64,000 nt of DNA from CALODP01 sp942492055 (GCA_942492055.1 CALODP010000023.1:354001-418000); one strand, 5' to 3'; positions 37,128 to 46,675 are shown, counted from the first letter of the stretch. Made by a program: numbers and translations. Notes: generated by a model not told the origin, from the letters alone.

Positions 37128-38606
37128 GTGACAAACGATAAACCAAAGTGTTTTTGCGGAGTATTCGGTATTTTCGGAAAAAAAGATGATGCTTCTATAT
37201 CAACCTATTACGGCTTGCATTCTTTACAGCATAGGGGCCAAGAGGCTGCAGGAATAGTTTCTTCCTATTTTGAAGATGATGGAAAACAAGTATTCAAGAC
37301 TCATAAGGATTTCGGATTAGTCAACGAAGTATTCGCGGACAAATCACTCTTTACAGAAAGACTTCATGGCTCAATGGCAATTGGCCATAACAGATACTCA
37401 ACTTCCGGCTCATCCAAATCAAAAAGAAATATTCAACCTTTTGTAGTTAATTATCGTGACGGTCATCTGGCCTTAGCTCATAACGGTAATTTGACAAACG
37501 CCTGGGAGATCAGAAAAAGATTAGTTAATGAAGGAGCTATTTTCCAAACTACTTCCGACTCCGAAGTTATTTTGCACTTGATAGCCCGCTCGATTTTGGA
37601 TAATCAAATTGATCAGATTAAAGACGCATTAGCTCAAATAAAAGGAGCATATAGCGTTGTAATAATGACAGACGACAAATTGATCGGCGCAAGAGATCCG
37701 CAAGGATTTAAGCCTTTATGTATCGGAAAAGTAAATGGCTCATATATTATTACTTCCGAAACATGTGCTTTGGATATCAACAGCGCTGAATATATTAGGG
37801 ATGTAGAACCGGGAGAAATTGTTGTTATCGATAAGGAAGTTCTTGAAACAGGAGAGATTAAATCTGTTCATACTGGCTCTAAAGATGAAAAAGTAAAACA
37901 CTGTATTTTCGAATATATCTATTTCTCAAGACCGGATAGCAAAATATACGGCTCAAGCGTTGATAAAATGAGACGTAAATTGGGGAAAGTATTAGCAGAA
38001 AATCACCCGGTTGTTGATAAAGACGGTGAAAAAGTAATTGTAATAAGTGTTCCCGATAGTTCTAACACTACCGCAATAGGTTTCCAAAATCAACTCGAGA
38101 AACAAGGGATTGCCTCAAAATTGGAAATAGGGTTGATAAGAAGTCATTATATCGGACGTACGTTTATTATTCCGGGACAGAAAAACAGGGAAGTAGGGGT
38201 TAGAATAAAGTTTAATACTGTTCGCGGTGTAATCGAAGGAAAGACAGTAGTAATTATTGATGATTCCATTGTAAGAGGAACAACTTCGAAAAAGTTGGTA
38301 GAACTAATTCGTGAATCGAATCCGAAAGAGGTTCATTTGAGAATTTCTTCGGCACCGATATTGCACCCATGCTATTACGGAATGGATTTCCCTTCGAAAG
38401 AAGAATTGATTGCTAATAAATTCGATTCGAATATTGAGGAGATTACAAAATATTTAGGTGTAGACAGTTTGGAGTATATGACTATAGATGAAATGCTAAA
38501 AGCAATGGTTGATCATGAACCTGACAATTTCTGTACAGCATGTTTCTCGGGCAATTATCCAACTAAGATAAATACTCTTTTCAAAAAAGAAGAATTCGAT
38601 GATTAA
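37128..38606 (+). CDS. purF: Amidophosphoribosyltransferase PurF
   Basis: Catalyses the first committed step of purine synthesis from PRPP and glutamine. A short propeptide (residues 1-9) precedes the catalytic Cys 10 in CGVFGIFG, exposed after cleavage. HSLQHRGQEAAGI, GHNRYSTSG and AHNGNLTN are the glutaminase motifs. The PRPP loop VVIIDDSIVRGTTSKK lies near residue 375. GTG 37128 is the start, after AAGGGG. The 492-residue length is normal. It overlaps the downstream subtilisin gene by 8 nt. Confidence 0.97.
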   Translation: MTNDKPKCFCGVFGIFGKKDDASISTYYGLHSLQHRGQEAAGIVSSYFEDDGKQVFKTHKDFGLVNEVFADKSLFTERLHGSMAIGHNRYSTSGSSKSKRNIQPFVVNYRDGHLALAHNGNLTNAWEIRKRLVNEGAIFQTTSDSEVILHLIARSILDNQIDQIKDALAQIKGAYSVVIMTDDKLIGARDPQGFKPLCIGKVNGSYIITSETCALDINSAEYIRDVEPGEIVVIDKEVLETGEIKSVHTGSKDEKVKHCIFEYIYFSRPDSKIYGSSVDKMRRKLGKVLAENHPVVDKDGEKVIVISVPDSSNTTAIGFQNQLEKQGIASKLEIGLIRSHYIGRTFIIPGQKNREVGVRIKFNTVRGVIEGKTVVIIDDSIVRGTTSKKLVELIRESNPKEVHLRISSAPILHPCYYGMDFPSKEELIANKFDSNIEEITKYLGVDSLEYMTIDEMLKAMVDHEPDNFCTACFSGNYPTKINTLFKKEEFDD

Positions 38607-41600
38607 ATTTTTCAGAGGAGTAGTATTATTCTTAATACTACTCCGTATTCCTATTTTCCCGCAAACTTCATTTCTTTTAAAATCAGTCAAAGAGGTTGAT
38701 GATTTTTCCTCTTTATTAAAAACACGCTTTCCGATGGCAAAGCTTCACTCGGAATCAAAGAATTCACCCGGCATTTTAATCACCTCATTATCCGATAAGA
38801 TAAGAGAGAATAATTCGATTCTTTCAAATTATTCCAAGATTTCATTTAGTGATGAAGCAACTGAGAAACTCTACATGAACAAATTGAGACAGTTTGAGGA
38901 AATAGAGAGCATTTCTCCGATAATAACATTCTCAATTGATGCTGGCAAATCTGAAAGTAATAGAGATATTTCCGCATGGTGGTTTGAAAAGATCGGAATA
39001 AAAGAGGCATGGGAGAAAACAAAGGGTGATAGGAGCATAAAGATTTGTGTTATTGATACAGGAATTGATTACATGAATCCTTTATTGCAAGAGGCTATTT
39101 GGATCAATCCGGAAGAAGATATTAATGGAGACGGTCTTTTTACCGAAGCTGATATAGATAATATTGATAATGACGGTAACGGGTTCATAGATGATGTAGT
39201 CGGATGGGATTTTACGAACAGAACTGGTCTGATTGCAGGAGCCGACATAGGAGATTACAGAGATTGGGACAACACTCCGCTTGATGAACACGGGCATGGT
39301 ACAAGTGTAGCCGGAATTATTGCGGCAAAACATGGTATTGAGGCGAATATTGCAGGCATTGCGCCGAATTGTAAAATAATGATAGCGCGCGCGTTCGATT
39401 CAAACGGACAAGGGGATGAGGATGATGTTGCCTCGGCAATAATATACGCTACCGATAACGGAGCCAATGTTATTAACATGAGTTTCGGTGATAATAGTTA
39501 TTCCCAAATACTTAAAGACGCTATTCGATACGCCTATTCAAAAGGGGTAACCTTAATCGGGAGTTCCGGTAACACAGGAGTAGATGAAAATCATTACCCA
39601 TCAGGTTATTCCGAAGTAATTAGTATCGGAGCATCTGATAAATGGGATACACGAGCAAGTTTCTCTACTTACGGCTCAACACTCGATCTTTTGGCGCCGG
39701 GCTCTTCGATAAAAGCAATTGATATTGAAAATGACTACAGAGATATTTCCGGGACATCTGCTGCTGCACCATTTGTTTCCGCAGCGGTCGGATTGTTATT
39801 GTCGGAGAATTCCTATTCCAATGAGAAAATTAAACAGATACTCAAAACTACTTCTGTAGATGTAGGAAAAGAGAATTGGGATAGTGAATCAGGCGCGGGT
39901 AGATTGAATATAGGAAAAGCAATGGAATTACCTTTTGAATCGGTAATTCGTTTTAACTCTCCTTCGCAAGATTTTTCCACCAATTCAGATTCATTAGTCA
40001 TCTCTACTACTATTCTTTCACCATATTTTCAAAATTACCAGATATTTATAGGTGAAGGAATATCCCCTGAGAATTGGACGGAAATCACCGTCAAACAATT
40101 CTATCAAACAAACGAAACGAAAAAGTTATTAGATATATCAGAGTATCAAGATACTCTTTACACACTTAGACTAGTGGTAGAGTTCATTAATGGAAGGACT
40201 CAAGAGGAAAGAATAAACATAAAGATTGATAAAACTGCTCCGATTGTAAAATACTTTAATGTAACAGACGCATATTACGGAGATGGAAATACGATCTTCG
40301 CTTATGGCGTATTAGATGAAAATTGTAAAGTATTTTTACGTCTACGAGAAAGTGGGGAAGAGGAGTTTATAAAATATTCACTGGATGGATTTTCAATCAA
40401 TAACTCATTTTACAAATCCACTTTCTTCGGATACATTCCACCGGAAGTATTACAATCGGGCACTAATTATGAATATTATTTTGAGTTTGAGAACGAAGCC
40501 GGGCTTATAACAACTCAACAGAATGGTGAAGATTTATATCATTTCCAAAGAGAGATCTTCCCGTATAGTTCCGCATTGATAAAAAAACAATATTCAATAC
40601 CTCACGGAAGATTGTATGAGCAAAAAGTAAGCGGGTTTGATAATACTTCCTCTTCTGTTATTCTAAACAGAACAAATAATGAGAATAAGTATTTCGCTTA
40701 TCTTTATTCCTACAAAAATAATAATCTTGTGATAACGGATTCACTTTTGGAGCATATTCCAAAAACCGTTGCCGATTTTAATCAAAACGGGAAAATGGAT
40801 TTGCTGAGTTTGTATTCCTCCACTGGGTACATTTCCGAGCAAAAAGAGAACAATAGATTCGATTTTAACATAAGTCATAAATCGGAAAGTAACGAATTTT
40901 GGCCAATTCTCGCTGAGGATTATAACAAAGACGGGGCATACGAGACCTTCTCTATTGATCGGACCAATAATGTTGTGAATCTGAGTAAGATTACTCCCAA
41001 TTTAACCCTTACTCACTTACGCTCATTTAAGAATGTGTCCGATTCCTTGTTTCGTGGAATTATTCCCGAGTATAATAGCTTTAATTCTCCAAAAGGAATA
41101 ACAGCCGAACTAGACGGATTAGAGGGAAAATATTTTTGGATAAGTGATAGGGAAGGAGATATTCTCGGATATCCTCTTGATAATGGAAACGGCCAGATAG
41201 TAACAATAACGACCGGAATCCCTAATTTGGAGGGGATCATAACTTCCGGAGATTTTGACGGAAACGGGACGAATGAGCTCGGAGTTATTTTACATTCCGA
41301 AGAAGAATATACACTCGCTCCTTATAATTATGTAATTTTATTTAACTTCGCTAACGGAAAACTGAACAAAATATATGATAAAGCATTTATCGATGCTTCG
41401 GGAAATCTTACTCCAAGAAGCATTTCAGGAGGGAATTCCTCAATCAGATTATCTGATATTGATAATGATCAAACAGACGAATTGATAGTGTTTTCATTCC
41501 CTCTAGTGTACATAATCAAATATATTAACGACACTCCGGTTGTATATTATTATAATAAATCGATATCATTTGATTCGAATGAATCCTTCAAGGAAATCTT

Positions 41601-42837
41601 GGTTTCGGATATTGATGATAACGGATTGATAGACATAGGAATACCAAATGATAATGAAATTAGTTTTTGGGAAGCTAATCAATCCGGTACGAATGACTAC
41701 TCGGTTCCAATATCAGATGCTTATAGCATTTCAATGAATAGCGTAAACCTCAACTGGGATTCGTCACCAAATGAAAAAGTATTCATATATAGAGGAAAGG
41801 ATAGCGAAGATCTTTCCTTAATAGATTCAACCGGAGATGCCGGCTATATTGATACGACATTTGCAAATAGTGACACGTTATATTACGCAATTACAAAAGC
41901 AAAAGGAGAATCAACAGGAAGAATATCTGAAGTTATACTCCATGATCGCTATCAAGTGACTTCCGTTATTCCTGTAAATGAGAGAGCAATTAAGGTCTCA
42001 TTTTCCGGGGAAATGATTACAGAAAATATCCCGTTAAATTGTTTTGAAATTGAGTCGATTGGTAATCCGACATCAATTTCTCCTGTAAATACCAAAGAGT
42101 ATTTAGTAACATTTCCCAAATCATTTGAAAGAGACGTTGATTATTCCTTGGTTGTTGCGCAAGATTTATTGCGAGATATTTACAATTCGCCGATAATTAA
42201 TCGGAACATTTCATTTGTATACACTCAGCCCTCTAAAAAGGAATCACTCATAATCGAATCATTCTCAGTCCCAAAACGGAACAAGATTGAAGTAACCTTT
42301 AGCACGGAAATTGATTCGATATCGGCTAGTAATAAAAATAACTATGTATTTACACCGGTAAATCCTATTAAAAAAGTTGATTTGCAAGCTTCAAAGCGGA
42401 CAATCACGATTGAAACCTCTTATCCGATTAAATCGGTAGGGAAAGAATATAAATTAGATATTGCGAATATCACATCATTAGATCCGTCAGTTGCTCCTCT
42501 TGAAGATGGAGCAGGAAGTTCAATAATTGTTTCAATTTCGGCGAAGGATCCTTCGGACGCATATGTTTATCCTAATCCAATTCGATACGGAGCAGGGCAA
42601 AGCGAAGTAATATTTGCGAATATTCCCAAATGGTCTGATATTCACATTTTCTCTCTAAACGGAAAGAAAATCAGAACGTTAAAAGAAATTGATGAGGATG
42701 GTGGAATTGCTTGGGACTTAACGGATGAAAATAGTAAATTTGTAGGTTCTGGAATCTATTTTTATAAAATTATTTCTCGTAATGAATTCGGAGAAAAAAA
42801 ATACGAGAAGATAGGTAAACTGGCGGTAATAAAATGA
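38599..42837 (+). CDS. Subtilisin-like S8 protease with T9SS C-terminal domain, 1,412 aa
   Basis: A secreted serine protease. A signal peptide (residues about 1-22) and a prodomain precede the S8 catalytic domain. The triad is visible: Asp in KICVIDTGIDYMNP (about 151), His in DEHGHGTSVAGI (about 231) and Ser in SGTSAAAPFVSAA (about 384). A calcium-type insert with INGDGLFTEAD and NDGNGFIDD follows the Asp motif. Beta-rich modules, VCBS/FG-GAP-like stretches (FDGNGTNELGV, DIDDNGLIDIG) and Big-type domains fill the middle. The C-terminus (YPNPI...GSGIYFYKI) is a type A sorting domain for type IX secretion. It overlaps purF by 8 nt, and its stop overlaps the next start. Confidence 0.93.
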   Translation: MIKFFRGVVLFLILLRIPIFPQTSFLLKSVKEVDDFSSLLKTRFPMAKLHSESKNSPGILITSLSDKIRENNSILSNYSKISFSDEATEKLYMNKLRQFEEIESISPIITFSIDAGKSESNRDISAWWFEKIGIKEAWEKTKGDRSIKICVIDTGIDYMNPLLQEAIWINPEEDINGDGLFTEADIDNIDNDGNGFIDDVVGWDFTNRTGLIAGADIGDYRDWDNTPLDEHGHGTSVAGIIAAKHGIEANIAGIAPNCKIMIARAFDSNGQGDEDDVASAIIYATDNGANVINMSFGDNSYSQILKDAIRYAYSKGVTLIGSSGNTGVDENHYPSGYSEVISIGASDKWDTRASFSTYGSTLDLLAPGSSIKAIDIENDYRDISGTSAAAPFVSAAVGLLLSENSYSNEKIKQILKTTSVDVGKENWDSESGAGRLNIGKAMELPFESVIRFNSPSQDFSTNSDSLVISTTILSPYFQNYQIFIGEGISPENWTEITVKQFYQTNETKKLLDISEYQDTLYTLRLVVEFINGRTQEERINIKIDKTAPIVKYFNVTDAYYGDGNTIFAYGVLDENCKVFLRLRESGEEEFIKYSLDGFSINNSFYKSTFFGYIPPEVLQSGTNYEYYFEFENEAGLITTQQNGEDLYHFQREIFPYSSALIKKQYSIPHGRLYEQKVSGFDNTSSSVILNRTNNENKYFAYLYSYKNNNLVITDSLLEHIPKTVADFNQNGKMDLLSLYSSTGYISEQKENNRFDFNISHKSESNEFWPILAEDYNKDGAYETFSIDRTNNVVNLSKITPNLTLTHLRSFKNVSDSLFRGIIPEYNSFNSPKGITAELDGLEGKYFWISDREGDILGYPLDNGNGQIVTITTGIPNLEGIITSGDFDGNGTNELGVILHSEEEYTLAPYNYVILFNFANGKLNKIYDKAFIDASGNLTPRSISGGNSSIRLSDIDNDQTDELIVFSFPLVYIIKYINDTPVVYYYNKSISFDSNESFKEILVSDIDDNGLIDIGIPNDNEISFWEANQSGTNDYSVPISDAYSISMNSVNLNWDSSPNEKVFIYRGKDSEDLSLIDSTGDAGYIDTTFANSDTLYYAITKAKGESTGRISEVILHDRYQVTSVIPVNERAIKVSFSGEMITENIPLNCFEIESIGNPTSISPVNTKEYLVTFPKSFERDVDYSLVVAQDLLRDIYNSPIINRNISFVYTQPSKKESLIIESFSVPKRNKIEVTFSTEIDSISASNKNNYVFTPVNPIKKVDLQASKRTITIETSYPIKSVGKEYKLDIANITSLDPSVAPLEDGAGSSIIVSISAKDPSDAYVYPNPIRYGAGQSEVIFANIPKWSDIHIFSLNGKKIRTLKEIDEDGGIAWDLTDENSKFVGSGIYFYKIISRNEFGEKKYEKIGKLAVIK

Positions 42838-43013
42838 TTGTAAATATTTCCGAAATAAAGACAAAATCAAATTTATTGAGTCTTTTTAGATTGTTATTAG
42901 CATTCCCGACATTCTTCATGCTCGATTACATTAACATCGGATATGAGTATCGTTTACTGATTTTAGGAATGCTATTTATTGCCTATTTAACTGATATACT
43001 TGACGTGTTCTAA
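42834..43013 (+). pseudogene. CDP-alcohol phosphatidyltransferase, N-terminal fragment (59 aa)
   Basis: ATG 42834 overlaps the subtilisin stop (ATGA). The fragment reads as the family N-terminus: SNLLSLFRLLLAFPTFFML, one hydrophobic helix, then GMLFIAYLTDILD. The family catalytic motif DG-x2-AR should start exactly here, but the sequence continues VF-stop. The coding match ends within codon 43005-43007. The missing two thirds (about 120-180 residues) are nowhere in the window. This truncation marks the join described at 43,000-43,006. Phospholipid head-group synthesis would be the role of the intact gene. Confidence 0.75.
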
Positions 43014-43372
43014 TGTATTTCCATCATTACTGATCTTTACCAGCGTTGGCTTTAAATACTCCATTACATTTAAATCAAGATTAATCCAAACATTGCCGTC
43101 TTTATCAATCCAAGCCTCCTGAATTTCAAATGTGCCACTCCAGGAAGGATAATCTATAGTTTCATTACTATATGTTTCAAATGTGCCATCCTTATGAAAC
43201 ATATTTTTAGTCCAGTCATATTAGGATTTTCATAATAGGCAGGATTAATCCAAGTTTGGCAATAGTATTTCAATGCTTCATCTACAGAAATTTTTTTATG
43301 ATCCTCTGCTAATAGAACAGGAGAAAGAAACAATAGTAAGATAACCACATAAAACAATTTTTTCGTTTTCAT
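42987..43372 (-). pseudogene. Exported protein, frameshifted and C-terminally cut
   Basis: The N-terminal piece (43,154-43,372) has a clear signal peptide (KLFYVVILLLFLSPVLLAEDHKK) with AAAGGAGG before ATG 43372. Near 43,226 a one-base loss shifts the frame. The second piece (from about 43,230 to 42,987) continues with NMFHKDGTFETYSNETIDYPSWSGTFEI across the shift. The product is a paralogue of the 144-aa protein at 45,089-45,523: CQTWIN aligns with CCTWVN, MFHKDGTFETY with MFHYDGTYATY, and KISNDGNTLE with RVSNDGKKLE. The last 30 residues of the paralogue are missing here because of the join at about 43,001. Function is unknown. Confidence 0.75.
42996..43010. other. Probable sequence join between two genomes
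   Basis: Left-side homology (phosphatidyltransferase, plus strand) ends at about 43005. Right-side homology (exported protein, minus strand) ends at about 43001. To the left the genes are Bacteroidota-type and intact; to the right they are Desulfobacterota-type and often frameshifted. An assembly chimera is most likely; integration or recombination is possible. Confidence 0.7.
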
Positions 43373-43572
43373 TCTAACCTCCTTTTGAATTTTTCGTTGA
43401 ATGCAAATTCTTATCCTCTTCAACAGATGAGGAGCGTAGAGGCCCAGAGAGGAGGTTGAACTTCAACAAGCATATAGAATAATTATGATTTAATTACCTT
43501 TTGAACTGAAAGCGTCATATAGGGTAGGAATAAGTAAGTCTACACCGCACAATGAATTGATGTCAAGGTTGT

Positions 43573-43872
43573 GATTTATTGAGATCATCTTTGTTATAAG
43601 GACCATACCCAATCTGGTGATGAGTTATCAACACCCAGGAGTTGGGAAGGCAAAGCCGCATGACCTTGCCTATTCTTTTCACCTATTGAGACAACTCAAA
43701 TGTTCCTTTTTGCCTTCCCACATCCTTGAAATGTTCCCGGCATTGCTCCTTTACCCCTGCTTAAAGTATATATTAAATTGCATCTGAATTAAATTTTCAA
43801 TCCTATAATAGCGGATTGAACTGATCACCAGCTTGGACAATGACCGCGTAACAAAGATGATCTAAATACATC
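43573..43872. mobile_element. MITE-like 300-bp element with long imperfect terminal inverted repeats
   Basis: The left end, 43573-43624, and the right end, 43821-43872, are inverted repeats of about 52 bp with roughly 45 matches. They include the perfect 15-bp arms AGATCATCTTTGTTA (43582-43596) and TAACAAAGATGATCT (43849-43863), and CTGGTGAT paired with ATCACCAG further in. No gene lies inside. A shorter relative of the end sequence (GTGATTAATTGAGATCA) recurs at about 46,026. Target duplications are not obvious. Confidence 0.6.
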
Positions 43873-43933
43873 TTTGTTGTTACCCCAACATTTTGTATAG
43901 GAAAAATTACAAAAATAGGTCGTTGGGTAACTG

Positions 43934-44437
43934 TTATTTTTGGTATCCTCCGTAAAGAAGTGCACAATATTTTCCATCACCCATATACACACCTAAACCC
44001 ATAAAATTTCCGTTTTGATCATAAAACTCGGCTACATCTCCGTGTGTTTTTAGGGGATCACTCATCTCGGGGCAGCATGTCGAACGACAATTGTTGTAGC
44101 ACCTAATCGTATGTTTTACATCGCCATTTTTAGTATTCGAGACAACTTCTCTGATTTCACTTTGCCAATAATAAAACTTTTTATATAGAAGGCACCGAGG
44201 AAAAAAAATTAGACTTTTGGAATAAAATTCATTTAAATATACATTCTGGCCATCCAGTGTATGCAGATATTGTACATCAGGAAGAGATCGTATTTCAATT
44301 ATTCGTCTATCAGCCCTGGACATACATTCAGAAAGTTGTTTATTATCCTCCGCGAATAAAGCTTTCGGCAGGAGGTAAAATAATATTGTAATGAAAAAGA
44401 AGCTCAAGCACATTGTGAATGTTCTTTTATCGATCAT
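43934..44437 (-). CDS. Exported cysteine-containing protein, 167 aa
   Basis: A signal peptide (residues about 8-29, ending ALFAED) is followed by a 138-residue domain with seven cysteines, including CYNNCRSTCCPEMS. I do not recognise the family. The cysteines in the mature part suggest a disulfide-stabilised periplasmic protein. AAAGGAGG lies 7 nt before ATG 44437. It belongs to a group of small exported proteins on the minus strand (43-45.5 kb). Intergenic spacing of about 100 bp suggests separate promoters. Confidence 0.75.
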   Translation of the reverse strand: MIDKRTFTMCLSFFFITILFYLLPKALFAEDNKQLSECMSRADRRIIEIRSLPDVQYLHTLDGQNVYLNEFYSKSLIFFPRCLLYKKFYYWQSEIREVVSNTKNGDVKHTIRCYNNCRSTCCPEMSDPLKTHGDVAEFYDQNGNFMGLGVYMGDGKYCALLYGGYQK

Positions 44438-44544
44438 TTTAAACCTCCTTTCAAGTTATGAAGATCTAATAGTCTGATATTCAGCCACCTACGGTCACAA
44501 CTGATCCAACTGGAGCTTCATAGTGAAGCGGGTTCTAAAATTGA

Positions 44545-45027
44545 TTATTCCTTTTTTTCAAAAGCCACCATTTTGAATTCACCGTGACGGTTGTAAATTG
44601 AATAACCAGCTTCGCCCCATGCTTTGAACCCACCCTTCAAGTTTTTTGCATTAGCATATCCCATCTCTTTGAGAGCGTTGGTGCAAAGAGCTGCACGAGG
44701 ATCGGTTCGGCAATATAGAACTAAGTTCGTATCTTTTTCTGGATATTTTTTTCCGATCAAAAACTCTATTAAACCACGTTGAATATTGATACTATTTGGG
44801 AGGTGACCAGCGTTGTACTCCTCCGATGTTCTTACATCCAATAAAACGAAATTTTTCCCAGCGTCGATATCACTCCTGATTTCTTCTACGGTTACCTCAG
44901 GAATTTGTGACTTGGCTTCTTTGATTATCTGTGGAACCGTTTTACCCATTTCAGCAGAGTCAGAAGTGGCTATTCCAAAAACGAAAAAGATTGTAAAAAA
45001 TATCGCAGTAATTTTTGGGATGGACAT
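44545..45027 (-). CDS. Periplasmic rhodanese-like protein, 160 aa
   Basis: A signal peptide (about 1-25) precedes a single rhodanese domain: VTVEEIRSDIDAGKNFVLLDVRTSEEYNAGHLPNSINI in pieces, with LLDVRTSEEYNAGHLPNS the first signature. YCRTDPRAALC is the active-site loop with Cys near residue 106, and GGFKAWGEAGY is the C-terminal signature. It probably acts in sulfane-sulfur handling in the periplasm, which suits a sulfur-cycling deltaproteobacterium. AAGGAG precedes the start with adequate spacing. It lies between small exported proteins of unknown function. Confidence 0.92.
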   Translation of the reverse strand: MSIPKITAIFFTIFFVFGIATSDSAEMGKTVPQIIKEAKSQIPEVTVEEIRSDIDAGKNFVLLDVRTSEEYNAGHLPNSINIQRGLIEFLIGKKYPEKDTNLVLYCRTDPRAALCTNALKEMGYANAKNLKGGFKAWGEAGYSIYNRHGEFKMVAFEKKE

Positions 45028-45088
45028 GGCCTTTTCTCCTTAATTAATAAGGACCTGCTCTCTTTTTCTATAGCAGTGCCTTTAATTC

Positions 45089-45523
45089 TTAGGGTAACGC
45101 ATCATAATCCATTGATGCTCGCAGATAGTTACAATAGCCAGATTCGTTCATCTTGATTTCAGTGGGATATTGGTCAGATTTACATACGAATTCGAGCTTC
45201 TTTCCATCATTGCTTACCCTCGCCAGTTTGTACTTTTTCCCTTGTGTGGGATCTTGCATAACAATTTTGTACCATACATAACCATCAGAGTCTGACCACT
45301 TTTTAACTATTTGAAACATCCCTCGTGTAAGAGCGGTATTTGAGTTGGTTGAAGTATATGTCGCGTATGTCCCATCATAGTGAAACATGATTTTTTGTGG
45401 CGGTTTACCTGTTTCATATTTCGTATTGACCCAGGTACAACAGATTTCATCTGATTCTGAAAACGTAACCCCGGCATAAAGAGCCAACGAAATACATATT
45501 GCCAAAGCCATTAATGATCTCAT
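45089..45523 (-). CDS. Exported protein of unknown function, 144 aa, paralogue of 42,987-43,372
   Basis: A signal peptide (residues 1-22) precedes a mature domain with CCTWVNTKYETGKPPQKIMFHYDGTYATY. The family pattern seems to be [CW]xTWxN...MFHxDGTxxTY...G.FxIxxxW.D.DGxxWxxI...SNDGxxLE. This 'DGT' and 'SNDG' beta-strand layout suggests a small lipocalin-like or beta-sandwich fold, which is inference. Its paralogue 1.9 kb away is frameshifted and cut at the join. Confidence 0.78.
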   Translation of the reverse strand: MRSLMALAICISLALYAGVTFSESDEICCTWVNTKYETGKPPQKIMFHYDGTYATYTSTNSNTALTRGMFQIVKKWSDSDGYVWYKIVMQDPTQGKKYKLARVSNDGKKLEFVCKSDQYPTEIKMNESGYCNYLRASMDYDALP

Positions 45524-46120
45524 GATTTCCCCCTTTCATTGAGTTGTTGAATTTTTGATTTGTCGAATTGGTTGAACAGTCAGAATTCAGCAATAGGAGG
45601 GGCGTGCGGATACAGGAAACTTGGATCAAGATTGCTTAGACTTGAAAAATTGAACGTGGACATTCATCTTCAGCAAGCAATAATTGTCATTTGGAGCCAC
45701 GTATGCACAATTTGAGGGGATTCTCCATTGAATCTTCACCTGATTTACAGGTTAAAGAATGCAAAAAACCGGTGTTTGTTTCATCAGAAAAGAAAATTAG
45801 AGCCTGAGCTTAAAATAGGAGACTTCAGATAGGTTCAAATTTCACATAAAGATTAGGCTGGACTTGCGCTTCAAGCGCCACATGCAAGGGGAATATAAAT
45901 AATATGCTACCTAATACAAAGGTATGTGTCAAATTATTTTATATCTAAAAATTAATAAGTTGTGTACCACAAAGTAGTAATTATCATACCGACAATGACA
46001 ACAATTCTACGGATGGGTAATGTGGTGATTAATTGAGATCACCTTACAAACTGGAATTATGGATTTTATTACCGATATGTTATGGTGATCGAGACCCACC
46101 CCACCTTATTTACACCTTCG
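45524..46120. other. Gene-free stretch with minor inverted repeats
   Basis: No gene seen. GATCACC (46,039-46,045) faces GGTGATC (46,084-46,090), and the segment from 46,026 resembles the left end of the MITE-like element at 43,573. A GCGCTTCAAGCGC hairpin lies near 45,869. Confidence 0.5.
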
Positions 46121-46387
46121 CTATTCGTCAGCCTCAAACGGTTCGTTATCGTCCAAGTCTTCGATATCTAAAAGGTCATCAAGGTTCTTGGCCGCTTCAG
46201 CCTTCACAGCCTCCACAGCCTCAGAACACTGATCAGACAGTTGATAGAGCATCTCCTGGGTGTTTTCGGAAATCTCAGACCAGGCGAGGGTGCTGTCTGA
46301 ACCGCTGACAATATCAACCAGGGAGACGTCACTACCCAAGGTGATTTCCAGCGTGTTCCCGTCCTGGTCTGTGATTGAAATATCCAT
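46121..46387 (-). CDS. Small acidic protein of unknown function, 88 aa
   Basis: An 88-residue acidic cytosolic protein. It begins MDISITDQDGNTLEITLGSD, and its C-terminal tail is Asp/Glu-rich (DDLLDIEDLDDNEPFEADE). AAAGGAG lies 6 nt before ATG. It is a paralogue of the 72-aa protein upstream: ITDQDGNTLE/IRDVKGNELE, GSDVSLVDIVSG/GCDVYLKDTRSG, then an amphipathic helix of similar length. No domain is recognised. Confidence 0.72.
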   Translation of the reverse strand: MDISITDQDGNTLEITLGSDVSLVDIVSGSDSTLAWSEISENTQEMLYQLSDQCSEAVEAVKAEAAKNLDDLLDIEDLDDNEPFEADE

Positions 46388-46456
46388 ATTAGGCTCCTTT
46401 CTGTTAAGGCTAAGCCATCTTAAAGCCGGTCGGCAGGTGCTGTAAAGAATTGCCTA

Positions 46457-46675
46457 TCAGCAGAGACCGGAGCTTGCCGTGATCAGTTCCCTTGCCTGCT
46501 CCATGGTCCTTATGGCTCGGGAAGCCAGATCATCCAGCTCATGTTGAAACATTTTTGGCAGATTCGGCCACTCAAAGTGAAACTTTCGGCCGCTTCGAGT
46601 GTCCTTCAAATAAACATCACAGCCATGGTCCAGTTCAAGCTCATTTCCTTTTACATCCCTTATAAGGATCATCAT
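46457..46675 (-). CDS. Small protein of unknown function, 72 aa, paralogue of the neighbour
   Basis: A 72-residue protein related to the one at 46,121. ATG 46675 is chosen because AAGGAG lies 8 nt before it. The start at 46696 would remove that ribosome site. The N-terminal half (MMILIRDVKGNELELDHGCDVYLKD) is a short beta-rich module, and the C-terminal half is one amphipathic helix (LDDLASRAIRTMEQARELI). The two genes are tandem, probably cotranscribed duplicates that diverged in charge. Confidence 0.7.
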   Translation of the reverse strand: MMILIRDVKGNELELDHGCDVYLKDTRSGRKFHFEWPNLPKMFQHELDDLASRAIRTMEQARELITASSGLC

